Assembly: GCA_023443515.1 (NCBI GenBank)
Contig: JAEZUC010000077.1
Span: 1 to 16,047, forward strand
Direction of reading: 5' to 3'
DNA: 16,047 nt
DNA from: Bacillota bacterium
Lineage (GTDB): Bacteria; Bacillota; Clostridia; Acetivibrionales; DSM-1351
The position numbers and the translations under genes are program-made. A model generated the notes under the pieces. That model was not told the origin of the DNA. It worked only from the letters and a program-made list of their open reading frames with translations, and made no database searches. Of this stretch, positions 7,098-14,906 are shown one piece after another (the first letter of the stretch is position 1; every line of letters starts with the position of its first letter).

Positions 7098-8327
7098 TCA
7101 ATCTTTTATATCGATTAAGCCACCGTTTTCAAAGAAATAGTTTATTATTGTGGTAGCAGGGCCCTGTGTTTCTAATTCCAGATTGAAACTGCTGAAGGTT
7201 ACCTTTTCATAGCCTGAGTAATTGGACAAATGTATATACAGATTCTTTTGGAACTTCTCGTTGTCGAAAAGCTCCCCGTACAAGATAATTGATTTGGGAT
7301 CAAACAAGCACATAGCATTTTTTATTGCAATAGACAGGAAATAAATAGACCTGTCTATTATATCCTCTATCAATTTGTCTCCGGCGTTATAAGCTTTTAT
7401 AATATTCTTGATATTTATATTTTCTGGATTTCCCTCTGTGTATGTGAAGAGGTAGGGTGTCAGCTTACTTGATAAGATATTGGTAGCATTTCTTTCGATG
7501 GCATCGTAGCCGGCGATGGTTTCAAGACAACCTCTATTGCCACACTCACAGATTATACCGTTAGGGTCTGCAATAGTATGACCTAATTGAATAGCGTTAA
7601 AATCATACACGCTTAACGTGTCCTGATAGAATACTCTTGCAGCACCCACACCGGGGCCGTATTTTATAAATAACATATCCTTGGGATGTTCCATGTTAGC
7701 AAAAAAACTTTCTCCGTGTGCCAATGAACAGATGTTGTTTGTTAATATAGCGGGAACCTTCAATCTTTTCTGCATATATTCAACAACATTTACGTTATCC
7801 TCCCAGACGTTATAAGAATTAATACTTACTCCGGCCCTGGAATTCACGATACCCTTGACACTTATACCAACACCCAGTATGGTTCTGGTTCGGACTATGT
7901 CATAATAAATAAGGTTATGTTCCAAAATTGTGCATACTTTATCCAATATTGCTGAAGATTTTTTATGACAATCTGCTGTAAATACTGTATCTTCAAAAAG
8001 AATAGTATTATTTAAATCCATACATATAATTTGAAATTTATGAGTGCTGATATAAATACCAATAGTTGCATACTTTTTTCTATTTATATCTAACAGGATT
8101 TCCTTACGTCCTTTGCGATTATTATTTTGTTCCACCGCAGATTCAACAAGAATTCCTTCATTGATAAGGTCTGTTGTAATCAGAGTAATAGCAGCCGGCG
8201 TCAGATTAAGTTTATTGGCTATCTCCTTTCTGGAGATACCACCGGAGCGATAAATCAAATATAATATTGAACTCCTGTTTTTAATTTTGACTCCCAGCAT
8301 GTTAATTCCATTTACAGATTGATCCAT
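7098..8327 (-). CDS. ROK-family transcriptional repressor
   Basis: This protein has about 409 residues when started at ATG 8327. A GTG nine bases upstream is in frame but lies directly against the weak AGAAG ribosome site, so the ATG is preferred. The N-terminus has a winged helix-turn-helix (ISRKEIANKLNLTPAAITLI, then DLINEGIL). The rest is a ROK sugar-kinase-like sensor: GVGISVKGIVNSRAG, then the zinc motif CECGNRGCLE with its preceding QLGH. This matches NagC/XylR-type ROK repressors, which sense a sugar or sugar phosphate and leave DNA on binding it. It lies downstream of the DUF4867-like gene on the same strand with a gap of about 40 bp, and between the two catabolic operons. The inferred role is repression of the SQ genes, released by SQ or a pathway intermediate. 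The palindrome at 9548-9584 is its best operator candidate. Confidence 0.85.
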   Translation of the reverse strand: MDQSVNGINMLGVKIKNRSSILYLIYRSGGISRKEIANKLNLTPAAITLITTDLINEGILVESAVEQNNNRKGRKEILLDINRKKYATIGIYISTHKFQIICMDLNNTILFEDTVFTADCHKKSSAILDKVCTILEHNLIYYDIVRTRTILGVGISVKGIVNSRAGVSINSYNVWEDNVNVVEYMQKRLKVPAILTNNICSLAHGESFFANMEHPKDMLFIKYGPGVGAARVFYQDTLSVYDFNAIQLGHTIADPNGIICECGNRGCLETIAGYDAIERNATNILSSKLTPYLFTYTEGNPENINIKNIIKAYNAGDKLIEDIIDRSIYFLSIAIKNAMCLFDPKSIILYGELFDNEKFQKNLYIHLSNYSGYEKVTFSSFNLELETQGPATTIINYFFENGGLIDIKD

Positions 8328-8368
8328 GGTTACCACTTCTTTTCATTAGATTATGTTAATTAAACTTA

Positions 8369-9031
8369 CTAATATTTAATTTCAATATTCTCACCGGTTA
8401 TTCCCACATAAGCTCCCTTAGATGCCGGAATACTTTCCACGTGGGCTATTAACCATTTGTTCTGCATCCATAAAAGCTTGTCCTCTTCACATAGAGGTGA
8501 CGGAATGGAAGCGAGGGGCTGGTTGGTACCGGCAGGAAGTACTATTATACTTTTAAATCCTTTATCTGATACCTTACAGGGGGCAAAATGCAGTGTAGTG
8601 CCGTATAATTCAACAGCAGTCCCGGCGGTGACGTAAAAAATCTCAGTTGATGTACTTGGCAACTTATTATCCTTAATATCACGTATATCAGCTAAAATAA
8701 GTACCAAATCTGTTACAGCTACATCTATCTCAGAACCTTTATGATATTCAAGAGCATTGAGCGTGCTGTTGTTACCGTTGCAGTATCCTATCTGAATAGG
8801 CATATTGCCGTAAAAATTATTTGTAAGCTCCCTTACAATAGAAGTACTCATTAAATCATCGTCACATGCAACATACACGTTACCCGAATCCGGGATATCT
8901 TTGTTTTTCATAATTTCAGTACATTTAGAAAAGTCATATTGGCCAAGTACTTTTCCATACCTTAAAAATGCTTCATCAAATATACTTTTTATTTGCAGAG
9001 TAGGATTAAATTGCTTTAAATAGTTTAACAT
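8369..9031 (-). CDS. DUF4867-like protein (possible cupin-type sugar isomerase)
   Basis: This 220-residue protein resembles the uncharacterised DUF4867 family by its central block MPIQIGYCNGNNSTLNALEYH and its NKWLIAH near the C-terminus (192-197). The pattern of H97 and E101 in EYHKGSEID, followed about 45 residues later by H148 in TTLHFAPC after a glycine turn (TAGTAVELYG), looks like a metal-binding cupin of the kind found in lyxose isomerases and uronate isomerases. It has a strong AAGGAGAA ribosome site. It is transcribed divergently from the SQ transporter and followed by the ROK regulator, so it belongs to the uptake and entry part of the system. DUF4867 members occur, as I recall without certainty, in sulfo-transaldolase gene clusters, where they may be the SQ isomerase. 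No signal peptide is seen, so it is cytoplasmic. Function is not proven. Confidence 0.65.
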   Translation of the reverse strand: MLNYLKQFNPTLQIKSIFDEAFLRYGKVLGQYDFSKCTEIMKNKDIPDSGNVYVACDDDLMSTSIVRELTNNFYGNMPIQIGYCNGNNSTLNALEYHKGSEIDVAVTDLVLILADIRDIKDNKLPSTSTEIFYVTAGTAVELYGTTLHFAPCKVSDKGFKSIIVLPAGTNQPLASIPSPLCEEDKLLWMQNKWLIAHVESIPASKGAYVGITGENIEIKY

Positions 9032-9192
9032 AGCGTTCTCCTTATAATTATAATATATTATAAAAAAACTTAAAGCTATCTACACAATATGGGAGTATTT
9101 ATAAATTTATATCTTATTTATTTCTTAAAAGAGGAATTAATTATAAGTGTTAATAAAAAAGTTGAAATAATATCATGTAGAACTTTATTTTA

Positions 9193-9221
9193 AGAATATC
9201 ACACTAATCGAAATCTTTCAA
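9193..9221 (-). promoter_or_regulatory. Possible promoter for the DUF4867-like/ROK pair
   Basis: On the minus strand, TTGAAA (9221-9216) and TATTCT (9198-9193) are separated by 17 bases. It would give a leader of roughly 155 bases before the DUF4867-like gene. The -10 box has two mismatches and the region is AT-rich, so this is tentative. Confidence 0.35.
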
Positions 9222-9412
9222 TCATAGAACTTAAAACAACTATGAATCTGTGTGCACACGGAGTTTACCCGAGATAGTATTATTTAGAATACAGTTAATG
9301 CCAAAAAAATGATAGTAATACGACATAATTAAAATATTTAAACAAATAAGTTTCTAATATGAATTTTGAACATAAAAAATGTATAATAACGTCGAAAAAT
9401 ATAAAATATCGC

Positions 9413-9441
9413 TTTACTTTTCACAATTTATAATATATAAT
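9413..9441 (+). promoter_or_regulatory. Promoter for the ABC transporter-sulfoquinovosidase operon
   Basis: TTTACT (9413-9418) and TATAAT (9436-9441) are separated by exactly 17 bases, a good vegetative sigma factor promoter. Transcription would begin near 9448 and leave a leader of about 240 bases before the binding-protein gene. A second, weaker -10 box (TATAAA, 9589-9594) sits just after the palindrome at 9548-9584. Confidence 0.55.
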
Positions 9442-9446
9442 TCACA

Positions 9447-9460
9447 TTGTAAACGATTAT
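9447..9460 (+). promoter_or_regulatory. cre-like site (catabolite repression)
   Basis: TTGTAAACGATTAT matches the CcpA consensus TG-AA-CG-TT core but lacks the final CA. It overlaps the predicted transcription start, a usual place for CcpA repression. This would let preferred sugars shut off SQ uptake. Confidence 0.4.
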
Positions 9461-9474
9461 TTTTGGTAAATGTG

Positions 9475-9522
9475 CATAGTCGTTAGTAGTTATACGAACC
9501 CAAGATATACTAAATGACTATG
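9475..9522 (+). other. Leader inverted repeat
   Basis: CATAGTCGTTAGTA pairs with TACTAAATGACTATG, with one bulge and one wobble, around a loop of about 19 bases that includes CGAACCCAAG. It lies in the predicted 5' leader of the transporter operon. It may be an RNA hairpin or a second regulator site. Confidence 0.45.
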
Positions 9523-9547
9523 ATAGTTACCGTCGAGCTATATTTTT

Positions 9548-9584
9548 TTCTTCAATAAATTAAAGCCTTTAATTTATTGAAGAA
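9548..9584. promoter_or_regulatory. 37-bp perfect palindrome, candidate operator for the ROK repressor
   Basis: The left arm TTCTTCAATAAATTAAAG is matched exactly by CTTTAATTTATTGAAGAA around a single central C (18-bp arms). It lacks a downstream T-tract on either strand, so it is not a terminator. ROK repressors bind AT-rich palindromes, and this one lies between the promoter and the first gene of the transporter operon, just before a second -10-like box. Confidence 0.55.
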
Positions 9585-9688
9585 TTGGTATAAATACCTA
9601 AAAATACAGCTTGCACCCAATGTTAAAATCCATACAAAAGGGTTAAAATTTTATTGGTAAAATAATATAAGAAGGAAGGTTAACAATT

Positions 9689-10990
9689 ATGGGGAAGATT
9701 ATCAAACGTATAGTGTCAGTAATGGTAGTTCTTTCAATTACAATGGCAATCTTTACAGCATGTGGTAAATCAGAAGTAAGCCAATCAACAACCTCAAATT
9801 CATCAACTGGAAGTACTGAGAAGGTTGTAATTACATTCCCGAGTATCTGGGTTGGAACTGATGGAAAAGCAAAAGTGTTTGGTGAAATGGTAAATTCCTT
9901 TAATAAGGAAAATGAATCTAAAATCGAAGTAAAAATCGAAGAGTATACTGATTACGATGCTTATGAAGATAAGATAAGAGCTATGATATCAACCGGTAAT
10001 GCTCCTGATATTTTTACCTTCAAATCAGCCGCAGACTTACAATTATATTCTGAATCAGGCAAGCTAATGGATCTCACATCCCACCTGGCTGATAAAGAAT
10101 GGTCTGACAAATTTGCTGAGGGTGTGATAAAGGCAGCTCAGCATAATGGCAAAAACTTCGCTCTTCCATATGAGAATGCGGTTATTGCTATAATGTTTAA
10201 CAAAAAATTATTAAACAACGCAGGAATAACTAACGTACCTACTACCTATGAAGAGTTGTGGAAAGTATGTGAGGCATTAAAAGCAAAAGGTGTTTTCCCA
10301 ACAGCACAGATGACAAATAAAAATGCATGGACTTCAATGCTCTGGTATTCATATGCACTTGCAGCAGCAGGAGGCCCTGATGTTTATGAAAAAGGATTAG
10401 ATGATCCTGCCTTTGTAGAAGCTGCAAAGATTATGCAGAAAATGTTTACTTACACTTCTCCTGATGCACTTGGAGCAGATGCTACAGTTGTAAACGGACA
10501 CTTCTTTAACGAAAGATCAGCAATATATACCAATGGATCATGGATTTTGTCAAGAATTAAGAAGGAAGGCGTTCAGGGTCTTTATGACAATTTGGCTATC
10601 AGTGCCGGTTTAGGCTACAACGGTGGTAAGCCGGGAGCATATGTAAATGCAGTTCAGGCATATATAGCTGCTGGTAAGCAGGACAACCCTGCAAAAGAAG
10701 AAGCAATAGTTAAGTTCTTAAAATATATTTGTGATGTTGATAGAGTGACTGAATTGTCAAATTCTTCAGGATCAATATTTACTATAAAGTCAAAGATTAC
10801 TGATCAGACAGAAAAGCTTCAGGCTACAATGATTGAACAAAGTACAGCTGCTCCATATATGATCGGAACCTTTGAATCTGAAATGCCTACAAAGGTTGTA
10901 ACAGCATTCCCACCTGCACTTGAAGGTCTTATTCTCGGAGAACTGACTCCTGAGAAGTTTGTAGAAGAACTAAAGGCTGCAAATAAATAA
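9689..10990 (+). CDS. ABC transporter sugar-binding lipoprotein (candidate SQ/SQ-glycerol binder)
   Basis: This 433-residue protein is of the family 1 extracellular solute-binding type. The lipoprotein signal runs over residues 1-24: lysine/arginine start, hydrophobic core VSVMVVLSITMAI, lipobox FTAC with C25 as the lipidated cysteine, then a serine/threonine-rich linker. Typical features include the strand VVITFPSIW (46-54), the FNKEN and MISTGNAPDIF motifs near 70-110, and the GSWIL segment that closes the ligand cleft. The ribosome site is AAGGAAGG. It is the first gene of an operon with two permeases and the sulfoquinovosidase, so an SQ glycoside or SQ is the expected ligand. It would then be the functional counterpart of Agrobacterium SmoF, though sequence similarity to it was not judged. 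The class is certain, the ligand is inferred from the neighbouring glycosidase. Confidence 0.85.
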   Translation: MGKIIKRIVSVMVVLSITMAIFTACGKSEVSQSTTSNSSTGSTEKVVITFPSIWVGTDGKAKVFGEMVNSFNKENESKIEVKIEEYTDYDAYEDKIRAMISTGNAPDIFTFKSAADLQLYSESGKLMDLTSHLADKEWSDKFAEGVIKAAQHNGKNFALPYENAVIAIMFNKKLLNNAGITNVPTTYEELWKVCEALKAKGVFPTAQMTNKNAWTSMLWYSYALAAAGGPDVYEKGLDDPAFVEAAKIMQKMFTYTSPDALGADATVVNGHFFNERSAIYTNGSWILSRIKKEGVQGLYDNLAISAGLGYNGGKPGAYVNAVQAYIAAGKQDNPAKEEAIVKFLKYICDVDRVTELSNSSGSIFTIKSKITDQTEKLQATMIEQSTAAPYMIGTFESEMPTKVVTAFPPALEGLILGELTPEKFVEELKAANK

Positions 10991-11008
10991 TGCAAAAATA
11001 GATAAAAA

Positions 11009-11040
11009 TACTTTGGCAGGCTTTATAGCCTGCCAAAGTA
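11009..11040 (+). other. Hairpin between binding protein and permeases, no U-tract
   Basis: TACTTTGGCAGGCT pairs perfectly with AGCCTGCCAAAGTA around a TTAT loop (14-bp stem). It is followed by AAAATAAGAC, so it is not a classical terminator. In sugar ABC operons such hairpins protect the binding-protein mRNA from 3' decay, giving more binding protein than permease. That role is inferred here. Confidence 0.7.
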
Positions 11041-11078
11041 AAAATAAGACTACAATATTTTGAGTTGGTTTTGACGAT

Positions 11079-11083
11079 GGAGG
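11079..11083 (+). promoter_or_regulatory. Ribosome binding site deciding the start of permease 1
   Basis: GGAGG lies eight bases before the ATG at 11092. The in-frame TTG at 11065 and the ATG at 11077 have no such site, so the protein is read from MEVKKHDIKN. Confidence 0.7.
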
Positions 11084-11091
11084 CAGGAGCG

Positions 11092-11964
11092 ATGGAAGTT
11101 AAAAAGCATGACATAAAAAACATCTGCATCTTTATATTGCCAGGGCTTGCACTATTTACCTTATTCTTCATTATACCTGTAGGCTATGTAGCCATAACCA
11201 GTCTTTTTGAATGGAACGGGATTACATCTCCTATATTTAGAGGTTTACAAAACTATAAGGATATTTTTGGTGATAAAGTATTTTGGCGCAGTGTAAAAAA
11301 CAATGTTATCTGGGCAGTGGTTGCCGGAGGTGTGCAGGTTCCTCTTGCAATGCTTATGGCATTGATATTATCAAAAAAGCCAAGAGGTTGGCAATTTTTC
11401 AGAACAGTATACTTTTTACCACAGGTTATTTCGGGAATTGCTCTCGCCATGTTGTGGGCAGCAATGTACAATAGCGAATTCGGTTTGATTAACGGTTTAC
11501 TAAGAGCCGTAGGTCTTGGTGAATATGCAACAAATTGGCTTGGCACTATAAAAACAGCTTTTCCCGCTATGCTGATTTATTGGGTATTTTATATAGGCTA
11601 CTACATGGTTATAATGCTGGCTGATATAACAAATATTGATGAAAGCTATTATGAAGCAGCCCAGATTGACGGTGCTGACGGAATAAGACAGCATATTCAT
11701 ATTACAATCCCATTAATAAAAGGTTCATTTCAGACCTGTGTTACATTGGCAATGATTTTCGGCTTGAGAACATTCGAACAGGTATATCTGTTAACAAATG
11801 GAGGACCTGCAAACAGAACATCCGTGCTTGTACTTTATCTGTATAATCAGATGAAAACAAATGACTATGGTGGAGCAAATGCTTCCAGCGTTATGCTTAT
11901 ATTAACAGGGGCCTGTGTCATTTTGATGATAAGAGGTATATTTGCTAGATTAAATAAGGAGTAA
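11092..11964 (+). CDS. Sugar ABC transporter permease 1 (MalF/UgpA type)
   Basis: This 290-residue inner-membrane permease is of the CUT1 family with about six transmembrane helices. Residue numbers here start at ATG 11092. The first helix is near 12-40 (IFILPGLALFTLFFIIPVG). The cytoplasmic EAA loop that docks on the ATPase reads EAAQIDGADGIRQHIHITIP (188-207). The C-terminal TNGGPAN motif is typical of this subunit class. The hairpin and a 101-bp gap separate it from the binding-protein gene, while permease 2 follows after 12 bp. It should form the heterodimeric channel for SQ uptake. No ATPase gene occurs in the cluster, so a shared MsmK-like ATPase encoded elsewhere is expected. Family and role in sugar import are secure, the substrate is inferred. 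Confidence 0.88.
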   Translation: MEVKKHDIKNICIFILPGLALFTLFFIIPVGYVAITSLFEWNGITSPIFRGLQNYKDIFGDKVFWRSVKNNVIWAVVAGGVQVPLAMLMALILSKKPRGWQFFRTVYFLPQVISGIALAMLWAAMYNSEFGLINGLLRAVGLGEYATNWLGTIKTAFPAMLIYWVFYIGYYMVIMLADITNIDESYYEAAQIDGADGIRQHIHITIPLIKGSFQTCVTLAMIFGLRTFEQVYLLTNGGPANRTSVLVLYLYNQMKTNDYGGANASSVMLILTGACVILMIRGIFARLNKE

Positions 11965-11976
11965 AGGAGGAGAAAT

Positions 11977-12846
11977 ATGTCGGCAAAAGCTGCTCAATCA
12001 ATTGTGAAAGATAAAAAGAACATTAAAGATTATTTAGTATCGTTTTTTAAATGGGTTTTAATTATATTTTTTGCAGTATATACTTTGTTTCCACTATTAT
12101 GGCTGTTTATAACATCACTGAAAACAAATGCGGAATATTTCGCTAATCCATTTTCCTTACCTGCCGTACCGCAATGGCAGAACTACGTAAATGCATTTCA
12201 ACAGGCAAATTTAGGCAGAATGATTTCAAACTCTGTTATAGTAGCTGTAACTGCAACAGTAATAAACGTTTTGGTTGCCGCAATGCTTTCATATTGTTTG
12301 TCCCGTTTCAAATTTAAAGGAAGAGAAATAATATTTACATTTTTTTCAGTAGGTGTACTTGTTCCTCTTAATGCGCTTATGGTTCCTTATTTCTCCATTT
12401 TCAGTAAAATGGGTCTGGTAGATTCTTTAGGGGCATTGATTATACTTTACGCTGCAATCGGGTTACCTATTTCAACATTTATTATTCGTGGCTTCATGGC
12501 TAGCTTCCCGGGAGAAATAGAAGAAGCTGCTTATATTGATGGATGCGGATTTTACGGAAGATTTTTTAGAATGATTTTACCATTAACCAAAACAGGTCTG
12601 GTAACAGCTGCAACCTTTGAATTTATAACCTGCTGGAACGAGTTTGTTTACGCTAATCTTTTGACTTCATCACCGATGACAAAAACTATACAGATAGGTA
12701 TCAGATATTTTACAAACCAGTTTACTACAGATTACGTTTCTATGTACGCTGCAATTATTATCAGTATAGCTCCTAGTATTATTGGGTATATGTTATTCCA
12801 GAAACAAGTTATATCAGGCTTGACAAGTGGTGCTGTAAAGGGTTAA
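11977..12846 (+). CDS. Sugar ABC transporter permease 2 (MalG/UgpE type)
   Basis: This 289-residue membrane protein starts with a cytoplasmic lysine-rich tail and a long first helix (WVLIIFFAVYTLFPLLWLF, 26-44). The periplasmic loop TSLKTNAEYFANPFSLP follows, which is characteristic of MalG-type subunits. The EAA loop is EAAYIDGCGFYGRFFRMILP (183-202). A strong AAAGGAGGAG ribosome site precedes the ATG. It is the second half of the CUT1 permease pair, with the sulfoquinovosidase gene starting 37 bp later in the same operon. The transporter would deliver the intact glycoside, which is then hydrolysed inside the cell. Confidence 0.88.
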   Translation: MSAKAAQSIVKDKKNIKDYLVSFFKWVLIIFFAVYTLFPLLWLFITSLKTNAEYFANPFSLPAVPQWQNYVNAFQQANLGRMISNSVIVAVTATVINVLVAAMLSYCLSRFKFKGREIIFTFFSVGVLVPLNALMVPYFSIFSKMGLVDSLGALIILYAAIGLPISTFIIRGFMASFPGEIEEAAYIDGCGFYGRFFRMILPLTKTGLVTAATFEFITCWNEFVYANLLTSSPMTKTIQIGIRYFTNQFTTDYVSMYAAIIISIAPSIIGYMLFQKQVISGLTSGAVKG

Positions 12847-12872
12847 TACTTTGATTTTCACTGCAATATACC

Positions 12873-12878
12873 GGGAGG
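12873..12878 (+). promoter_or_regulatory. Ribosome binding site deciding the start of the sulfoquinovosidase
   Basis: GGGAGG lies five bases before the ATG at 12884. An in-frame TTG at 12851 has no comparable site and would add eleven residues without similarity to YihQ, so the ATG is chosen. Confidence 0.65.
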
Positions 12879-12883
12879 CGAAT

Positions 12884-14887
12884 ATGGAACTAGTTTTATT
12901 AAATGATGGATTTAAGCTATTATATCAGAATCAGTGTATTATTCATCACACGGCAGAAAATCCTTTTATTTATATAGGATATGGTGATGAAACCGTTGAG
13001 ATGTATAGAGGAAACTTTGATATCAGGGATTATGTAATTGAAAGGTACCCTCTAAAGAATGTATCTATACAAGAAAATAACAATGAATATTCATTAAATT
13101 TTGATAATAAATTAACGGCTTATATTAAAATCGATAATGATAGATTTTTGATGGACTTTGAAAAAAAGGATGACAAAATCAACAGATTTTGGATTAGAAT
13201 AGATGCCGATGAAAATGAAAAATGTTACGGTTGCGGAGAGCAGATGTCCTATTTTAATCTGAGAGGGAGAAATTTTCCACTGTGGACATCTGAACCTGGT
13301 GTGGGCAGAGATAAAACTACTTATGTAACCTGGAGATCTGATGTGGAAAATAAAGCCGGAGGAGACTACTACAATACAAACTATCCTCAGCCTACTTACG
13401 TATCAACAAAACACTATTACCTCCATGTTGATTCAACTGCCTATGCTGATTTTAATTTTAAAAATAAAGCTTTTCATGAATTACAAATATGGGAAGTACC
13501 AAAACAGATCAGGATTGAAGCTGCACCAACCTATATTGAATTGCTTGAAAAGCTGACGGCCTTTCTCGGAAGACAGGTAGAATTGCCTGACTGGGTATAC
13601 AATGGAGCAATCCTTGGCCTTCAAGGAGGAACGGAACGCTCTTTCTCGCTTGTTGAACGTTCGCTGAGAAATGGAATCAAAGTCTCAGGGGTCTGGTGTC
13701 AGGATTGGGCCGGTAAGAGAGTCACTTCGTTTGGTAAGCGTCTTAACTGGAACTGGAAGTGGAATCAGGAAATGTATCCTGAATTGCCGGAAAAAATCAA
13801 GGAATATAAAGAAAAGAATATAAGATTCCTTGCTTATAACAATCCATACCTTGTAAAAGAGGGAGACCTATATAAGGAAGGTAAGGAAAAAGGTTATTTC
13901 GCTAAGTCCCTTGATGGAAATGATTATCTAGTGGATTTTGGAGAGTTTGACTGTGGCGTTGTAGATTTTACAAACCCGGAAGCTTATGAATGGTTTAAAG
14001 GGTTAATTAAAGAGCATCTCATTGAATTTGGAATAGATGGTTGGATGGCTGATTTCGGAGAATATCTACCTACAGATTTACAGTTATACAGTGGAGCTTC
14101 AGCTATGATAGAACACAACCACTGGCCTGTTCTTTGGGCGAAATGCAATTATGAAGCTCTTGTAGAAACAGGAAAGCTTGGCGAGATTGTATACTTTATG
14201 AGAGCCGGCGGGGCTGGTACTCAAAAGTACTGTACTTTGTTGTGGGCCGGTGATCAAAGTGTGGATTTCTCAATGCACGATGGTCTGGTGACTGTAATTT
14301 GCGGAGCACTCAGTGCTGCAATGAGCGGATGTGGACTGCATCATAGTGATATCGGGGGATATACCTCCCTGTTTGATAATTGCAGAACAAAGGAAGTATT
14401 CCTGAGGTGGGCAGAAATGGCTGCATTTACTCCTGTAATGAGAACTCATGAAGGAAACAGACCGGAGACTAACTTCCAGTATTATGATGATGCAGATACT
14501 TTGGAACAGTTTGCAAGACTGACGGAAATCTATACAATGCTTGCACCGTACACAAAGAGCCTTGTAAGTATTAATGCAGCTTCAGGACTCCCTGTACAAA
14601 GACCACTGTTTTTACACTATGAAAATGATGAAAAGACCTATGATATTCAGACTGAATACTTATTTGGTGAAGATATGTTGGTTGCACCTGTGTATTTACC
14701 TGATGTAAAGGAGTGGGAGGTTTATCTTCCAAACGACCAGTGGGTTCACCTCTGGACGGGTAAGGAGTATCAGGGTGGAACAGTAACTGTAGAGGCAGGA
14801 ATGGGCTTTATACCTGCATTTTATAAAAAGAATTCCCAATACGCAAGTTTATTTGAAGCAATTCAAAAACAGTATGGAATAAAATAG
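12884..14887 (+). CDS. yihQ: Sulfoquinovosidase (GH31, YihQ-like)
   Basis: This 667-residue cytoplasmic GH31 enzyme (E. coli YihQ: 678) releases SQ from SQ-glycerol and related glycosides with retention of configuration. It aligns with YihQ with almost no gaps as far as I can judge from memory: the blocks YGCGEQMSYFNLRGRNFPLW, YVSTKHYY and LLEKLTAFLGRQVELPDW all have direct counterparts. Numbered from ATG 12884, the nucleophile is D390 in WMADFGEY and the acid/base is D457 in WAGDQSVD. The sulfonate pocket of YihQ (R301, W304, Y508, with Q288 and H537) is kept as R286, W289, Y493, Q273 and H522, all with one constant offset. These residues separate sulfoquinovosidases from ordinary alpha-glucosidases. 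There is no signal peptide, in keeping with uptake of the intact glycoside. It is the last gene of the transporter operon, before a strong terminator. Confidence 0.95.
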   Translation: MELVLLNDGFKLLYQNQCIIHHTAENPFIYIGYGDETVEMYRGNFDIRDYVIERYPLKNVSIQENNNEYSLNFDNKLTAYIKIDNDRFLMDFEKKDDKINRFWIRIDADENEKCYGCGEQMSYFNLRGRNFPLWTSEPGVGRDKTTYVTWRSDVENKAGGDYYNTNYPQPTYVSTKHYYLHVDSTAYADFNFKNKAFHELQIWEVPKQIRIEAAPTYIELLEKLTAFLGRQVELPDWVYNGAILGLQGGTERSFSLVERSLRNGIKVSGVWCQDWAGKRVTSFGKRLNWNWKWNQEMYPELPEKIKEYKEKNIRFLAYNNPYLVKEGDLYKEGKEKGYFAKSLDGNDYLVDFGEFDCGVVDFTNPEAYEWFKGLIKEHLIEFGIDGWMADFGEYLPTDLQLYSGASAMIEHNHWPVLWAKCNYEALVETGKLGEIVYFMRAGGAGTQKYCTLLWAGDQSVDFSMHDGLVTVICGALSAAMSGCGLHHSDIGGYTSLFDNCRTKEVFLRWAEMAAFTPVMRTHEGNRPETNFQYYDDADTLEQFARLTEIYTMLAPYTKSLVSINAASGLPVQRPLFLHYENDEKTYDIQTEYLFGEDMLVAPVYLPDVKEWEVYLPNDQWVHLWTGKEYQGGTVTVEAGMGFIPAFYKKNSQYASLFEAIQKQYGIK

Positions 14888-14906
14888 TTTAACTTATATT
14901 AGTCCT

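Larger units (their letters stand above)
9032..9688. other. 657-bp divergent intergenic control region
   Basis: No plausible protein-coding gene is seen on either strand. The region is very AT-rich. It holds the ribosome site of the minus-strand gene, an AT-rich palindrome TTATAATATATTATAA (9048-9063), a small GTGTGCACAC palindrome (9250-9259), a + strand promoter, a cre-like site and two inverted repeats listed separately. The stretch 9260-9410 has no structure I can name. Confidence 0.6.

Noticed and set aside
9250..9259. GTGTGCACAC palindrome as a regulator site
   Set aside because: Only ten bases, not repeated, and not placed relative to a convincing promoter; kept only as a note in the intergenic entry.
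9548..9584. Long palindrome considered as an intrinsic terminator
   Set aside because: The T-run precedes it on the + strand and the minus-strand side also lacks a following T-tract; a DNA operator fits better.
12851..12883. Upstream TTG start for the sulfoquinovosidase
   Set aside because: It lacks a ribosome binding site and adds residues unlike the family; the ATG after GGGAGG is preferred.
12884..14887. Ordinary alpha-glucosidase or alpha-xylosidase annotation
   Set aside because: The sulfonate-contact residues R286, W289 and Y493 and near gap-free likeness to YihQ point to sulfoquinovosidase.
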